NCBI GenBank assembly: GCA_003243865.1
Contig: QHBQ01000156.1
Location: forward strand, 1-15,305
Length of the DNA stretch: 15,305 bases
Reading direction: 5' to 3'
DNA from: Candidatus Chloroheliales bacterium
GTDB taxonomy: Bacteria > Chloroflexota > Chloroflexia > QHBQ01
The notes beneath the pieces were generated by a model. The model did not search any database. It saw nothing but the letters and a program-made list of their open reading frames with translations, and was not told the DNA's origin. Position numbers and translations under genes: made by a program. Below, one piece after another: positions 7,501 through 13,237 of this stretch (positions within the stretch are counted from its first letter, which is position 1; each line of letters opens with the position of its first letter).

Positions 7501-7590
7501 GTATAGGGGCGAATCGCATACGCCCTGCTGCCCAACAGCAATGCCCGTCGTAACCGACAATCTTGATGTAGGGGCGCATGGCGTATACCC
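7501..7590. repeat. Pair of TAGGGGCG-type dispersed repeats
   Basis: TAGGGGCGAA starts at 7504 and TAGGGGCGCA at 7569. ATACGCC (7519-7524 region) and GGCGTATACC (7580-7588 region) form an inverted pair between them. The same core occurs as an inverted pair at 10560-10604. The stretch fills most of the 131-bp gap before the DUF998 gene and shows no coding signal. Confidence 0.55.
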
Positions 7591-7616
7591 CACCGACCAG
7601 CAGAGAGGAGTACACC

Positions 7617-8282
7617 ATGGACAACCGCTCGACCACCAGGCTGTTGCTGATCTGCGGCGTAATCGGGCCGCTGCTGTTTATGATTGTGGCGCTGGTCGAG
7701 GGTGCGACCCGGCCCGGCTATGTCGCGTGGCGCGATTTCATCAGCGAACTCAGCCTCAGCGACCAGGGCTGGGAGCAGATTGCCAACTTCATCGTCAGCG
7801 GGCTGCTTTTCATCGCTTTCGCGGTGGGGTTGCGCCAGGCGCTGCGCACTGGCAAGGGTGCGACAGCGGGGCCAATCCTGCTGATGATGTTCGGGCTGTT
7901 CCTGATTCTCTCTGGTATCTTCGTGACCGACTCATCCACTGGCTACCCTTCCGGCGCACCTACTGGCCAACTCGCCGCCAACACTCTGCACGGCAAGCTG
8001 CACGGTATCAGTGGCCTGCTGGCGTTCACTTGCCTGGCAGCAGCCTGCTTCGTGATGGCGCGCCGCTTCGCGGGCAATCCCAACTGGAAGGGCTGGACGG
8101 CTCTCTCCGTCATCTGCGGCCTGCTGATCGTAGTGGGCTTCACCCTCAGTCTGGCGGCAGGGTTGCTTGGCTGGCCGCTGGCCGGATTGTTCCAACGCCT
8201 TGCGGTCATCGCTGGTTGGGGTTGGGTCGCGCTGCTTGCCTGGCGGCTGCTGAACAAAGCGGAGTCTAGCGCATCAAGTTAG
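7617..8282 (+). CDS. DUF998 family multi-pass membrane protein
   Basis: This 221-residue integral membrane protein belongs to the DUF998 family, whose function is unknown. Six hydrophobic helices are visible at about 8-28, 55-73, 83-104, 128-150, 160-185 and 190-212. Between helices 3 and 4 is the family's conserved loop VTDSSTGYPSGAPTGQLAAN followed by THLG-like HG and HGISG. The ATG at 7617 is preferred because AGAGGAG ends 6 bases upstream; an in-frame start 13 codons earlier falls in the repeat. A decayed fragment of a second copy lies at 6056-6190. A weak hairpin follows the stop. Co-transcription with the reductase gene 131 bp upstream is possible but interrupted by repeats. Confidence 0.85.
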   Translation: MDNRSTTRLLLICGVIGPLLFMIVALVEGATRPGYVAWRDFISELSLSDQGWEQIANFIVSGLLFIAFAVGLRQALRTGKGATAGPILLMMFGLFLILSGIFVTDSSTGYPSGAPTGQLAANTLHGKLHGISGLLAFTCLAAACFVMARRFAGNPNWKGWTALSVICGLLIVVGFTLSLAAGLLGWPLAGLFQRLAVIAGWGWVALLAWRLLNKAESSASS

Positions 8283-8286
8283 TTCC

Positions 8287-8313
8287 GCAGCCCTACGACT
8301 TTCGGCTGCTTTC
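8287..8313 (+). terminator. Weak hairpin after the DUF998 gene
   Basis: GCAGCC (8287-8292) pairs with GGCTGC (8304-8309), followed by a short TTT run. The stem is short and the loop is 11 bases, so this is at best a weak intrinsic terminator. Its position just after a stop and just before a strong promoter is what a terminator would need. Confidence 0.4.
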
Positions 8314-8316
8314 CCC

Positions 8317-8345
8317 TTGACCGCATTATCGCTGGCAAGTACAAT
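8317..8345 (+). promoter_or_regulatory. Canonical sigma70 promoter of the RNA ligase gene
   Basis: TTGACC (8317-8322), a 17-base spacer and TACAAT (8340-8345) form a near-consensus promoter. The expected transcription start, 7-8 bases after the -10 box, falls on the A of ATG 8353, so the message should be leaderless. This also argues against the in-frame TTG at 8317 and ATG at 8344 as starts, because they lie inside the promoter. Confidence 0.75.
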
Positions 8346-8352
8346 GGTCAGC

Positions 8353-9465
8353 ATGGACGCAATCACGACCATCCTGGAGTTCGTCAAGCAGCATGGCCCC
8401 GACCGCAAGGCTTACGAGCAACTCGGCCACCTTCGCGCCGTGGTCGAGGGCGAATACCTGCTGCTCAACTACACCGCTGAGGCTACCTACGAGCGTGCCT
8501 GGAACGCGGTCGAGCGGGTCAGCCGCGGTCTGATCGTCCACTGGCCTACGGCTACGCTGGCGGCCAAACCCTTCGACAAGTTTTTTAATCTGGGCGAGAT
8601 GCCAGAGACGATGATTGACAATCTGCCTACTAAGGGGCTTGAGGTCACGGACAAGCTGGACGGCAGCCTCGGTATCGGCTACTGGCATGGTCAGCAGTAT
8701 CGCATCGCCACGCGCGGCAGCTTCAACAGCGAGCAGTCGCAGTGGGCCACCGCCTTCGTGCAGCGCAACTACGACACCAGCAGCTTCCCGCGCGACACCA
8801 CCCTGCTATTCGAGATCATCTACCCTCAGAACCAGATCGTGATCAACTATCGTGGCGAGGAGGCGCTCTACCTCATCGGCGCGATCACACTGGACGGCTA
8901 CGACTATCCTTATGGTGGCTTGGAGGAGCTTGCCGCCCGCTACGGCTTCAAGCTGGTGGCGAAGGCCGAGTTCGCCGACATCCTCGGCTTGCTCGAACTG
9001 GCCGCCAGCAGCAGCGGGGTCGAAGGCTGGGTGCTGCGCTACGCCAACGGGATGCGGGTCAAGGTCAAAACCAGCGAATACCTCAAGCTGCATCGGCTAG
9101 TCACCAACCTATCACCCGCCCGCGTGCGCGACGCGCTGCTGGAAGATGGCCTGCGTGAGCTAATCAAGGAGCTGCCCGAAGAATTTCGCCAGCAGGTGGA
9201 GACCACTGCCGCGTTCATCGAGAGCCACGTCGCCGCCGAGGAAGCCCGCCTGCGCCAGCTATTCGCCCAGTACCAACCCCTTGCAGGCGAGGGACGCGAG
9301 GGGCGCAAGGCGTTCGCGGTTGCGGTGGCGCAGCACCTTGCCCCTGCCGACCTGCCCTATATGTTCGCCCTACTCGACAACAAGCCGATCCGGCCAACCC
9401 TGATCGCCAGGTTCGATTTGGCGCTGCTGCCGCAGCCGGTCGGCCCGCAAGAAGACGAAGGCTAG
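8353..9465 (+). CDS. T4 Rnl1-type ATP-dependent RNA ligase
   Basis: Rnl1-type ligases seal 5'-phosphate and 3'-hydroxyl RNA ends through a lysyl-AMP intermediate; T4 Rnl1 repairs cleaved tRNA anticodon loops. From ATG 8353 the protein is 370 residues (T4 Rnl1 374). Nucleotidyl-transferase motifs sit almost at the phage positions: R58 (SRGLIV), K76 in KPFDKFFNLGE, motif I K101-L-D-G-S with the adenylated lysine, motif III LLFEIIYP with E154, motif IV EGWVLRY with E224, and motif V VKVKTSEYLKLHR with K237 and K239. Residues beyond about 250 are helical and probably correspond to the tRNA-recognition domain. No polynucleotide kinase-phosphatase or nuclease lies beside it. The start rests on promoter geometry, since no Shine-Dalgarno is visible. 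It converges with the next gene, with a 4-base gap. Family certain, physiological substrate unknown. Confidence 0.92.
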   Translation: MDAITTILEFVKQHGPDRKAYEQLGHLRAVVEGEYLLLNYTAEATYERAWNAVERVSRGLIVHWPTATLAAKPFDKFFNLGEMPETMIDNLPTKGLEVTDKLDGSLGIGYWHGQQYRIATRGSFNSEQSQWATAFVQRNYDTSSFPRDTTLLFEIIYPQNQIVINYRGEEALYLIGAITLDGYDYPYGGLEELAARYGFKLVAKAEFADILGLLELAASSSGVEGWVLRYANGMRVKVKTSEYLKLHRLVTNLSPARVRDALLEDGLRELIKELPEEFRQQVETTAAFIESHVAAEEARLRQLFAQYQPLAGEGREGRKAFAVAVAQHLAPADLPYMFALLDNKPIRPTLIARFDLALLPQPVGPQEDEG

Positions 9466-9469
9466 CGGC

Positions 9470-10324
9470 TCACCCAGCTAGACCAACCTGCGGCGCTTGC
9501 ATCTTGCCCCGTCGTGCCTCCATCGCAAGGTACAGGATGGAAAAGCCCACAAATGAGAGTCCGATGAGGGTGACGAACAGCCAGGTCCAGGGGTTGGCCG
9601 AGTCGAAATTACTCCACGCTCGCACCACCCCGACCAGGATGAGCGCCAGTCCGATGATCTGGCTGCCCAGCGTGATCCGCAATGCGCTCCACCGCCGTTC
9701 CATAATCATCTGCAAGCCAAGCACTCCCGGCAAGGCAAACCAGCCCGCTACTACCCGCGCGGTCAGCGGGGTCAGCTTCCACGGCCAGGTACTTATCGCG
9801 AAGTCCGGCGCGACGAACATACCGAGGGCGACAATGAACTCAATCGCCCCCACCGCCACGATCGCCCAACGGATGTTGTTGGGGATTATCACGTCGTCTG
9901 GCTCGGGCGTGCCAGGATCGGTGCGGCGGTTGCGCAGCCAGAGGAGCGGTACAATGAGTGGGGTGATAAGATACAAGAGCAACCAGGCCCAGAACGAGAC
10001 ATGGTTGTGATTGAAGCGGTCCCAGTGCAGCAGGGTGGCAAGCCCCATAAACCAGGTAAAGGCAGTGATCGAGAGGAAGCCGATGCCGACCCGGTGCCAA
10101 CGCTGCTCCAGGAAGACGCGGACGAAGAAATAGGCGCCAGCAATGTAGCCAGCCCCCATAATCAGCGGGGTCATGGTCGGCTTGATGGTCCAGGCGAACA
10201 GTTCTGTGGTGTTGTCGGGCCAGAAGTAGAGCAGGATGAACGCAGCCAGCAGGAATGGCACGATTACGAGGGCAATCCAGTGGGTTTCGGGTAGGATACG
10301 GTCATCACGGTTCGGGTTGCTCAT
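9470..10324 (-). CDS. Eight-helix integral membrane protein, unknown function, internally duplicated
   Basis: I do not recognise a named family. The 284-residue protein has about eight hydrophobic helices (near 15-35, 51-72, 78-99, 109-130, 151-172, 189-208, 217-237, 246-268) with a polar loop at 131-148 between helices 4 and 5. The halves resemble each other: WTIKPTMTPLIMGAGYIAG ... LEQRW in the first and WPWKLTPLTARVVAGW ... MERRW in the second. This suggests a duplicated four-helix unit. The second half resembles the protein encoded at 10755-11588 (FPWQLKPDSAVIFGWIFLG ... NPRW). AAAGGAG lies 7 bases before the ATG and a TGATATAAT extended -10 is about 60 bases upstream, so it is probably monocistronic. 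A transport or sensory role would be guesswork. Confidence 0.8.
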   Translation of the reverse strand: MSNPNRDDRILPETHWIALVIVPFLLAAFILLYFWPDNTTELFAWTIKPTMTPLIMGAGYIAGAYFFVRVFLEQRWHRVGIGFLSITAFTWFMGLATLLHWDRFNHNHVSFWAWLLLYLITPLIVPLLWLRNRRTDPGTPEPDDVIIPNNIRWAIVAVGAIEFIVALGMFVAPDFAISTWPWKLTPLTARVVAGWFALPGVLGLQMIMERRWSALRITLGSQIIGLALILVGVVRAWSNFDSANPWTWLFVTLIGLSFVGFSILYLAMEARRGKMQAPQVGLAG

Positions 10325-10349
10325 TGTCTAACTCCTTTCATATTAAGCT

Positions 10350-10361
10350 AGCCTCGAGGCT
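10350..10361. promoter_or_regulatory. 12-bp perfect palindrome in the 5' leader of the minus-strand membrane gene
   Basis: AGCCTCGAGGCT is fully self-complementary. It lies between the extended -10 (10384-10392) and the Shine-Dalgarno of the gene ending at 10324 on the minus strand. That is downstream of the expected transcription start, where a repressor could block elongation or a short hairpin could form. Confidence 0.35.
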
Positions 10362-10383
10362 GTGGATATAAAACATTATCATC

Positions 10384-10392
10384 ATTATATCA
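10384..10392 (-). promoter_or_regulatory. Extended -10 promoter for the minus-strand membrane protein gene
   Basis: Read on the minus strand, this is TGATATAAT, identical to the motif at 6221-6229. Transcription would start near 10377, giving a leader of about 50 bases that contains the palindrome at 10350-10361 and AAAGGAG. No good -35 was found. Confidence 0.5.
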
Positions 10393-10428
10393 CACCCTGA
10401 TCCCAAAATCATCCTATATAAATGAAGT

Positions 10429-10519
10429 GGAGTGGCTAAAGCAAGAGATGCGATCTGTATTGGCGGGTTGCGCTCACCCTAGACCACCATCACTTGCGCA
10501 TCTACCTTTTAGCCACTCC
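10429..10519. repeat. 91-bp inverted-repeat element (MITE-like)
   Basis: GGAGTGGCTAAA (10429-10440) and TTTAGCCACTCC (10508-10519) are perfect 12-bp inverted ends. A second inner pair, AGATGCG (10446-10452) and CGCATCT (10497-10503), extends the fold, leaving a 44-base loop. AAATGA occurs on both sides (10420-10425 and 10522-10527), like a target-site duplication. No coding potential is seen. It could be a miniature transposable element or a structured RNA. Confidence 0.55.
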
Positions 10520-10544
10520 TTAAATGATAAAACAGGATTGTTGC

Positions 10545-10623
10545 AAAGTTGGACGAAAAGCGGTTCGCCCCTACAATGCGCGCTTGCCTAAAGGGGCGAA
10601 CTGCTATTAATTCTGCCAACTTT
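10545..10623. repeat. Nested inverted repeat of the TAGGGGCG family
   Basis: The outer arms AAAGTTGG (10545-10552) and CCAACTTT (10616-10623) enclose inner arms GCGGTTCGCCCCT (10560-10572) and AGGGGCGAACTGC (10592-10604). The inner arms pair over 13 bases with one G-T wobble. The core TAGGGGCG/CGCCCCTA is shared with 7504 and 7569. It lies in a gene-free stretch and has no coding signal. Confidence 0.6.
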
Positions 10624-10633
10624 ACATCAGCCA

Positions 10634-10693
10634 TAATGATCATTTCTCTAGTCCGGCGGATAGCGCTGATCGGTCTTGGTGTCATAATCGCCC
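10634..10693 (-). pseudogene. Relic: duplicated 3' end of the 13752-14147 gene
   Basis: These 60 bases match 13738-13797 with two substitutions and no gaps. Read on the minus strand they encode DYDTKTDQRYPPD and stop, against DYDTKTDLRYPPD and stop in the intact gene, plus the same 14 bases after the stop. Similarity ends abruptly at 10693, so only the last codons survive. This is either a truncated paralogue or the displaced end of an insertion site. Confidence 0.8.
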
Positions 10694-10754
10694 ATAATTA
10701 AGAGGAGCAGAAGACGGGCCGAACACTTTGACTAATACAATTCCTATGCAGCGG

Positions 10755-11588
10755 TCAATAGCCCCCTCCTACTGGTGGGGAGGCGGCCCTCTGGGGCGTG
10801 GGCTGCTCCTGGATAGCCCAAGGCCGCGTGCGAGGGTCAATGAACAGGTAGTAGACGGCCAACATCCCACTGTACAGGAGTACCAGCAGATAGATTACCA
10901 AGGCGGTGAGATTCCTGTTTGGCTCGCCAAACATTCCGAGGAAACGGGGAATCAGGAACACATCGTAGACCAGGAAGCTCAACAACTGCCCCCGGGCATT
11001 GTGCCAGCGCGGATTCAAGAACGAGTAGAGGAAATAGCAGGCATCGCCCAGGAAGATCCAACCGAATATCACTGCGGAGTCCGGCTTGAGTTGCCAAGGG
11101 AAAATCTGGACCCCCAGTGTCAGGGCAGCGCCGGATAGGAGCAAGATCGCGACGAACAGCAAGTAGGAGATCTGCAGCAGACGGGGCAGCGGTCGAATAT
11201 CCCGGATCGGGAAGCGGCGGCTCCAGACGAACGCGCCTACGCTAGCAAGGGCGACCAGGGCGAACCAGACGGCAAACGGCAGCAGCCCTTGCCGATTGGG
11301 TTGGCCCGCAAGCAGGAACAGGAAAGCGGCCTGGCCAGCGGTCATCACCAGGACGGTGAGGGCTCCGGCGGCCGTCGCTCCCCACTCGGCGGTGAAGCCG
11401 ATCCAGATGAACGCTATGGAAATCGCGGCCAGGATCGAGCCAACAAACAGGAATGATAGGGGACCGTCCGGCCAGGGCCAGAGGGCCGTTGCCCATGGCA
11501 AGTTGAAGGCAAAGCCTATTCCGAGGGTAAGGGCCACGATGCCGGTCAGAACCATAATATAGCGCAGCGGGGTCAGTTGCCGATTCAT
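10755..11588 (-). CDS. Eight-helix integral membrane protein, unknown function, repeat-derived C-terminus
   Basis: The 277-residue protein has about eight hydrophobic helices (near 9-28, 44-65, 69-93, 102-122, 138-160, 174-193, 201-221, 229-251). I do not recognise a named family. The segment FPWQLKPDSAVIFGWIFLGD, then a helix and NPRWHNARGQLL, resembles WPWKLTPLTARVVAGWF ... RRWSALRITL in the protein from 9470-10324, so the two are probably distant paralogues. The last dozen residues (QRAASPPVGGGY) are written by a GC-rich hairpin repeat, which suggests the original stop was lost or the repeat landed at the end of the gene. AAGGAGG stands 6 bases before the ATG at 11588. An RHS relic lies directly upstream. 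The function cannot be inferred. Confidence 0.8.
   Translation of the reverse strand: MNRQLTPLRYIMVLTGIVALTLGIGFAFNLPWATALWPWPDGPLSFLFVGSILAAISIAFIWIGFTAEWGATAAGALTVLVMTAGQAAFLFLLAGQPNRQGLLPFAVWFALVALASVGAFVWSRRFPIRDIRPLPRLLQISYLLFVAILLLSGAALTLGVQIFPWQLKPDSAVIFGWIFLGDACYFLYSFLNPRWHNARGQLLSFLVYDVFLIPRFLGMFGEPNRNLTALVIYLLVLLYSGMLAVYYLFIDPRTRPWAIQEQPTPQRAASPPVGGGY
10761..10805. repeat. GC-rich hairpin repeat, copy E, overlapping a gene end
   Basis: CCTCC (10765-10769) and GGAGG (10779-10783) pair around TACTGGTGG, followed by GC-rich sequence with CCCTCTGGGG. It is the same style as the copies at 467, 1194, 2411, 4984 and 14185. It overlaps the C-terminal codons of the minus-strand membrane gene. 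Confidence 0.5.
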
Positions 11589-11612
11589 CCTGAGCCTCCT
11601 TTCGCCAGCACA

Positions 11613-11720
11613 TCAGTACCGCGCGTGGTAATAGAGCAGGCCGGTGTCGTCCTTGAGCAGACCGGTGTAGTTGAGCTTGGTCTGAGGCACGCTGCTAGCC
11701 CGCACCGCGCCCCAGGGGTC
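11613..11720 (-). pseudogene. Relic of an RHS/YD-repeat core domain
   Basis: On the minus strand this open stretch of 35 codons starts DPWGAVRASS and continues with YTGLLKDDTGLLYYHARY before a TGA. This is the hallmark end of the RHS-repeat core (TGQ..DxTGLYYxxARYYDP), where DP would normally follow ARYY and lead into a variable toxin tip. Here the frame is closed upstream by TAG and downstream by TGA, so only a fragment remains. RHS proteins are large secreted or surface polymorphic toxins. The relic shows that this locus once held one, or received a piece of one. It sits in the 292-bp gap between divergent genes. Confidence 0.75.
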
Positions 11721-11729
11721 GGGCTAGCA
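11693..11729. repeat. 10-bp inverted repeat at the edge of the RHS relic
   Basis: TGCTAGCCCG (11693-11702) and CGGGCTAGCA (11720-11729) pair perfectly around a 17-base loop that itself contains CCCCAGGGG. The right arm begins exactly where the RHS similarity ends. It could mark a recombination boundary or be a terminator-like hairpin. Confidence 0.5.
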
Positions 11730-11820
11730 CAAGCTAATATCAGTTACCTATAGTTTACTATCCTTTTCTTTAGAAAGCAAGTGACAAAGAGATGTAGGAG
11801 TGGCGAAAAAGGGTGAGCAA

Positions 11821-11829
11821 TGTTATAAT
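11821..11829 (+). promoter_or_regulatory. Extended -10 promoter of the DUF2071 cluster
   Basis: TGTTATAAT is a perfect extended -10 in an AT-rich stretch. Transcription would start near 11836 and read into the GTG at 11881. It probably drives the following three-gene cluster, since no other good promoter is seen within it. Confidence 0.5.
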
Positions 11830-11880
11830 TCTGTCAATAAATGAGTGCTATGATGTTGGGTGGTGTGAGGTGGTAGGGCC

Positions 11881-12656
11881 GTGGATATTCTACGAAATAG
11901 CGACCATCGCCCGTGGCCGTTGCCGGGCGGTCCGTGGCTGATGGCGCAGCGGTGGCACAACCTGCTGTTCGCCCACTGGCCGATAGCCGCGGAGTGCTTG
12001 CGCGCGCTGGTGCCCGCCGGGCTGGCGCTCGACACATTCGCCGGACAAGCCTGGGTGGGGGTCGTTGCCTTCCGGTTGAGCGGCATCCGGCTGCACGGCT
12101 GCCCGACGGTACCCTGGGTGGAGCACTTTCCCGAGGTCAACGTGCGCACCTACGTCACGTTGGACGGCAAGCCTGGGGTGTTCTTTCTTAGCCTGGACAC
12201 TGACCACCGACTGGCTATCCGGCTGGCGCGACCCTGGTTCCGGCTGCCCTATCTCTATTCGCAGATCCAGTTTGCGCTCGAAGCAGACGGTATCCATTTC
12301 GTGAGCCAGCGCCAGCATGCTGGCGCCAACGTCGCTGGCTTCGCGGCGACGTACCATCCGATCGCTGGCGCCGCCGTCGCGGCGAGATGCAGCCTGGCGG
12401 CGTGGCGAGATGCAGCCTGGCGGCGTGGCTTACCGAGCGTTACTGTTACTACAGCGCGGATCGCGCAGGGCGGCTCTACCGCTGCGAGATTGCGCATACA
12501 TCCTGGTCGCTTCAGAGGGCCGCGGCGACAATCACGGATATCAGCCTGGTGGCGGCGCAGGGGCTGGCATTGCCAGCGGGCAAGTCTGTGCTACACTACG
12601 CACATTATATGCAGGCGCTGGTCTGGCCGCTCAAGCAAGTGAAGGGAGGGCCGTAA
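11881..12656 (+). pseudogene. DUF2071 (YqjF-like) gene, frameshifted by a 23-bp tandem duplication
   Basis: DUF2071 proteins are of unknown function. The N-terminal part carries the family motifs QRWHNLLFAHWP (23-34), LVPAGLALDTFAGQAWVG (43-60), FPEVNVRTYV (83-92) and KPGVFFLSLD (97-106). At 12381-12426 a 23-base unit is present twice in exact tandem, which shifts the frame. The original frame then runs through non-family sequence to 12642. The second frame carries the family C-terminus, WLTERYCYYSADRAGRLYRCEI ending LVWPLKQV, and stops at 12656. Removing one copy rejoins both into a 250-residue protein. GTG 11881 follows GGTGG/TAGGG-like purines; no in-frame ATG precedes it. The two copies are identical, so the change looks recent, or phase-variable, or an assembly error. 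It heads a probable cluster with the two split-barrel genes. Confidence 0.85.
12381..12426 (+). repeat. Exact 23-bp tandem duplication inside DUF2071
   Basis: Bases 12381-12403 are repeated without change at 12404-12426, and three further bases begin a third unit. Since 23 is not divisible by three, one extra copy breaks the reading frame. The unit encodes the CSLAAW region just before the conserved WLTERYC motif. Confidence 0.95.
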
Positions 12657-12730
12657 GAGCCAACTGGCAGATCCAACCGGCTAACCCGGCTTTGCTGGGG
12701 TAAGAATTAGCATTAAGCAAGGAGGTTTCT

Positions 12731-13237
12731 ATGCCTAGATTGCGCCTACCAGCTGCGGTCGAAGCCGTGTTCCGCGAATTTCGCACCTGTGAGTTCACGA
12801 CCGTGAACAAAGAAGGGCAGGCGCTGACCTGGCCCACGGAGCCTTACTATGACGCGCCCGAAGGCCGGTTGATCATCACTACGTCGATTGCCTTCGCGGT
12901 GAAGGCAGCCAACGCACGGCGGCGCCCCCAGGTGGCTATGTTGTTCTCTGATCCCACCGGCTCGGGGCTGCACGACGCGCCCGCCGTGCTGGTTCAGGGC
13001 GACGCCACTGTCGAGGAGTTGACTGACGATCCACCGTGGTCCTACGCGATGTTCAAGGAGTCGGTCGCTCGCCAGCCGACTACCCGCCGCTTCGTGGCCA
13101 ATTCGCTGGCCCGCCGCATGTTCAGCTTCGAGTATCAGCGCATCGCCATCTACGTGCAGCCGCGGCATATACGAATCTGGCCGCATGGCGACTTCAGCGC
13201 CGTCCCCGACGAAAGCGAGGTGTCCTATGTGGAGTAG
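12731..13237 (+). CDS. Pyridoxamine-5'-phosphate-oxidase-like split-barrel protein
   Basis: The 168-residue protein has the FMN-binding split-barrel layout. There is an N-terminal helix, then TVNKEGQALTWPTEPYYD with the Asn-x-x-Gly turn, RLIITTSIAFAVKAANARRRPQVAMLFSD at about 46-74 with a phosphate-contacting basic patch, AVLVQGDATVEEL near 85-97, and the closing strand RIAIYVQPRHIRIWPHGD. Such proteins are cytosolic flavin or F420 oxidoreductases or flavin-storing relatives; the substrate is unknown. AAGGAGG 5 bases upstream makes ATG 12731 secure. The 3' end overlaps the next start by 11 bases, so the two are translationally coupled, and the broken DUF2071 gene lies 74 bases upstream. That arrangement suggests a shared pathway, but nothing here names it. 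Confidence 0.8.
   Translation: MPRLRLPAAVEAVFREFRTCEFTTVNKEGQALTWPTEPYYDAPEGRLIITTSIAFAVKAANARRRPQVAMLFSDPTGSGLHDAPAVLVQGDATVEELTDDPPWSYAMFKESVARQPTTRRFVANSLARRMFSFEYQRIAIYVQPRHIRIWPHGDFSAVPDESEVSYVE

Noticed and set aside
8317..8352. TTG 8317 or ATG 8344 as RNA ligase start
   Set aside because: These codons lie within the -35, spacer and -10 of a near-consensus promoter, and no Shine-Dalgarno precedes them.
10728..10741. TTGACT followed by TACAAT as a promoter
   Set aside because: The two boxes are almost adjacent, far from the 16-18 base spacing required.
11797..11808. GGAGTGGCGAAA as a third arm of the 10429-10519 element
   Set aside because: It is an 11 of 12 match to one arm, without a partner arm nearby; probably chance.
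12381..12426. Programmed ribosomal frameshift in DUF2071
   Set aside because: No slippery heptamer was noted and the exact tandem duplication by itself explains the frame change.
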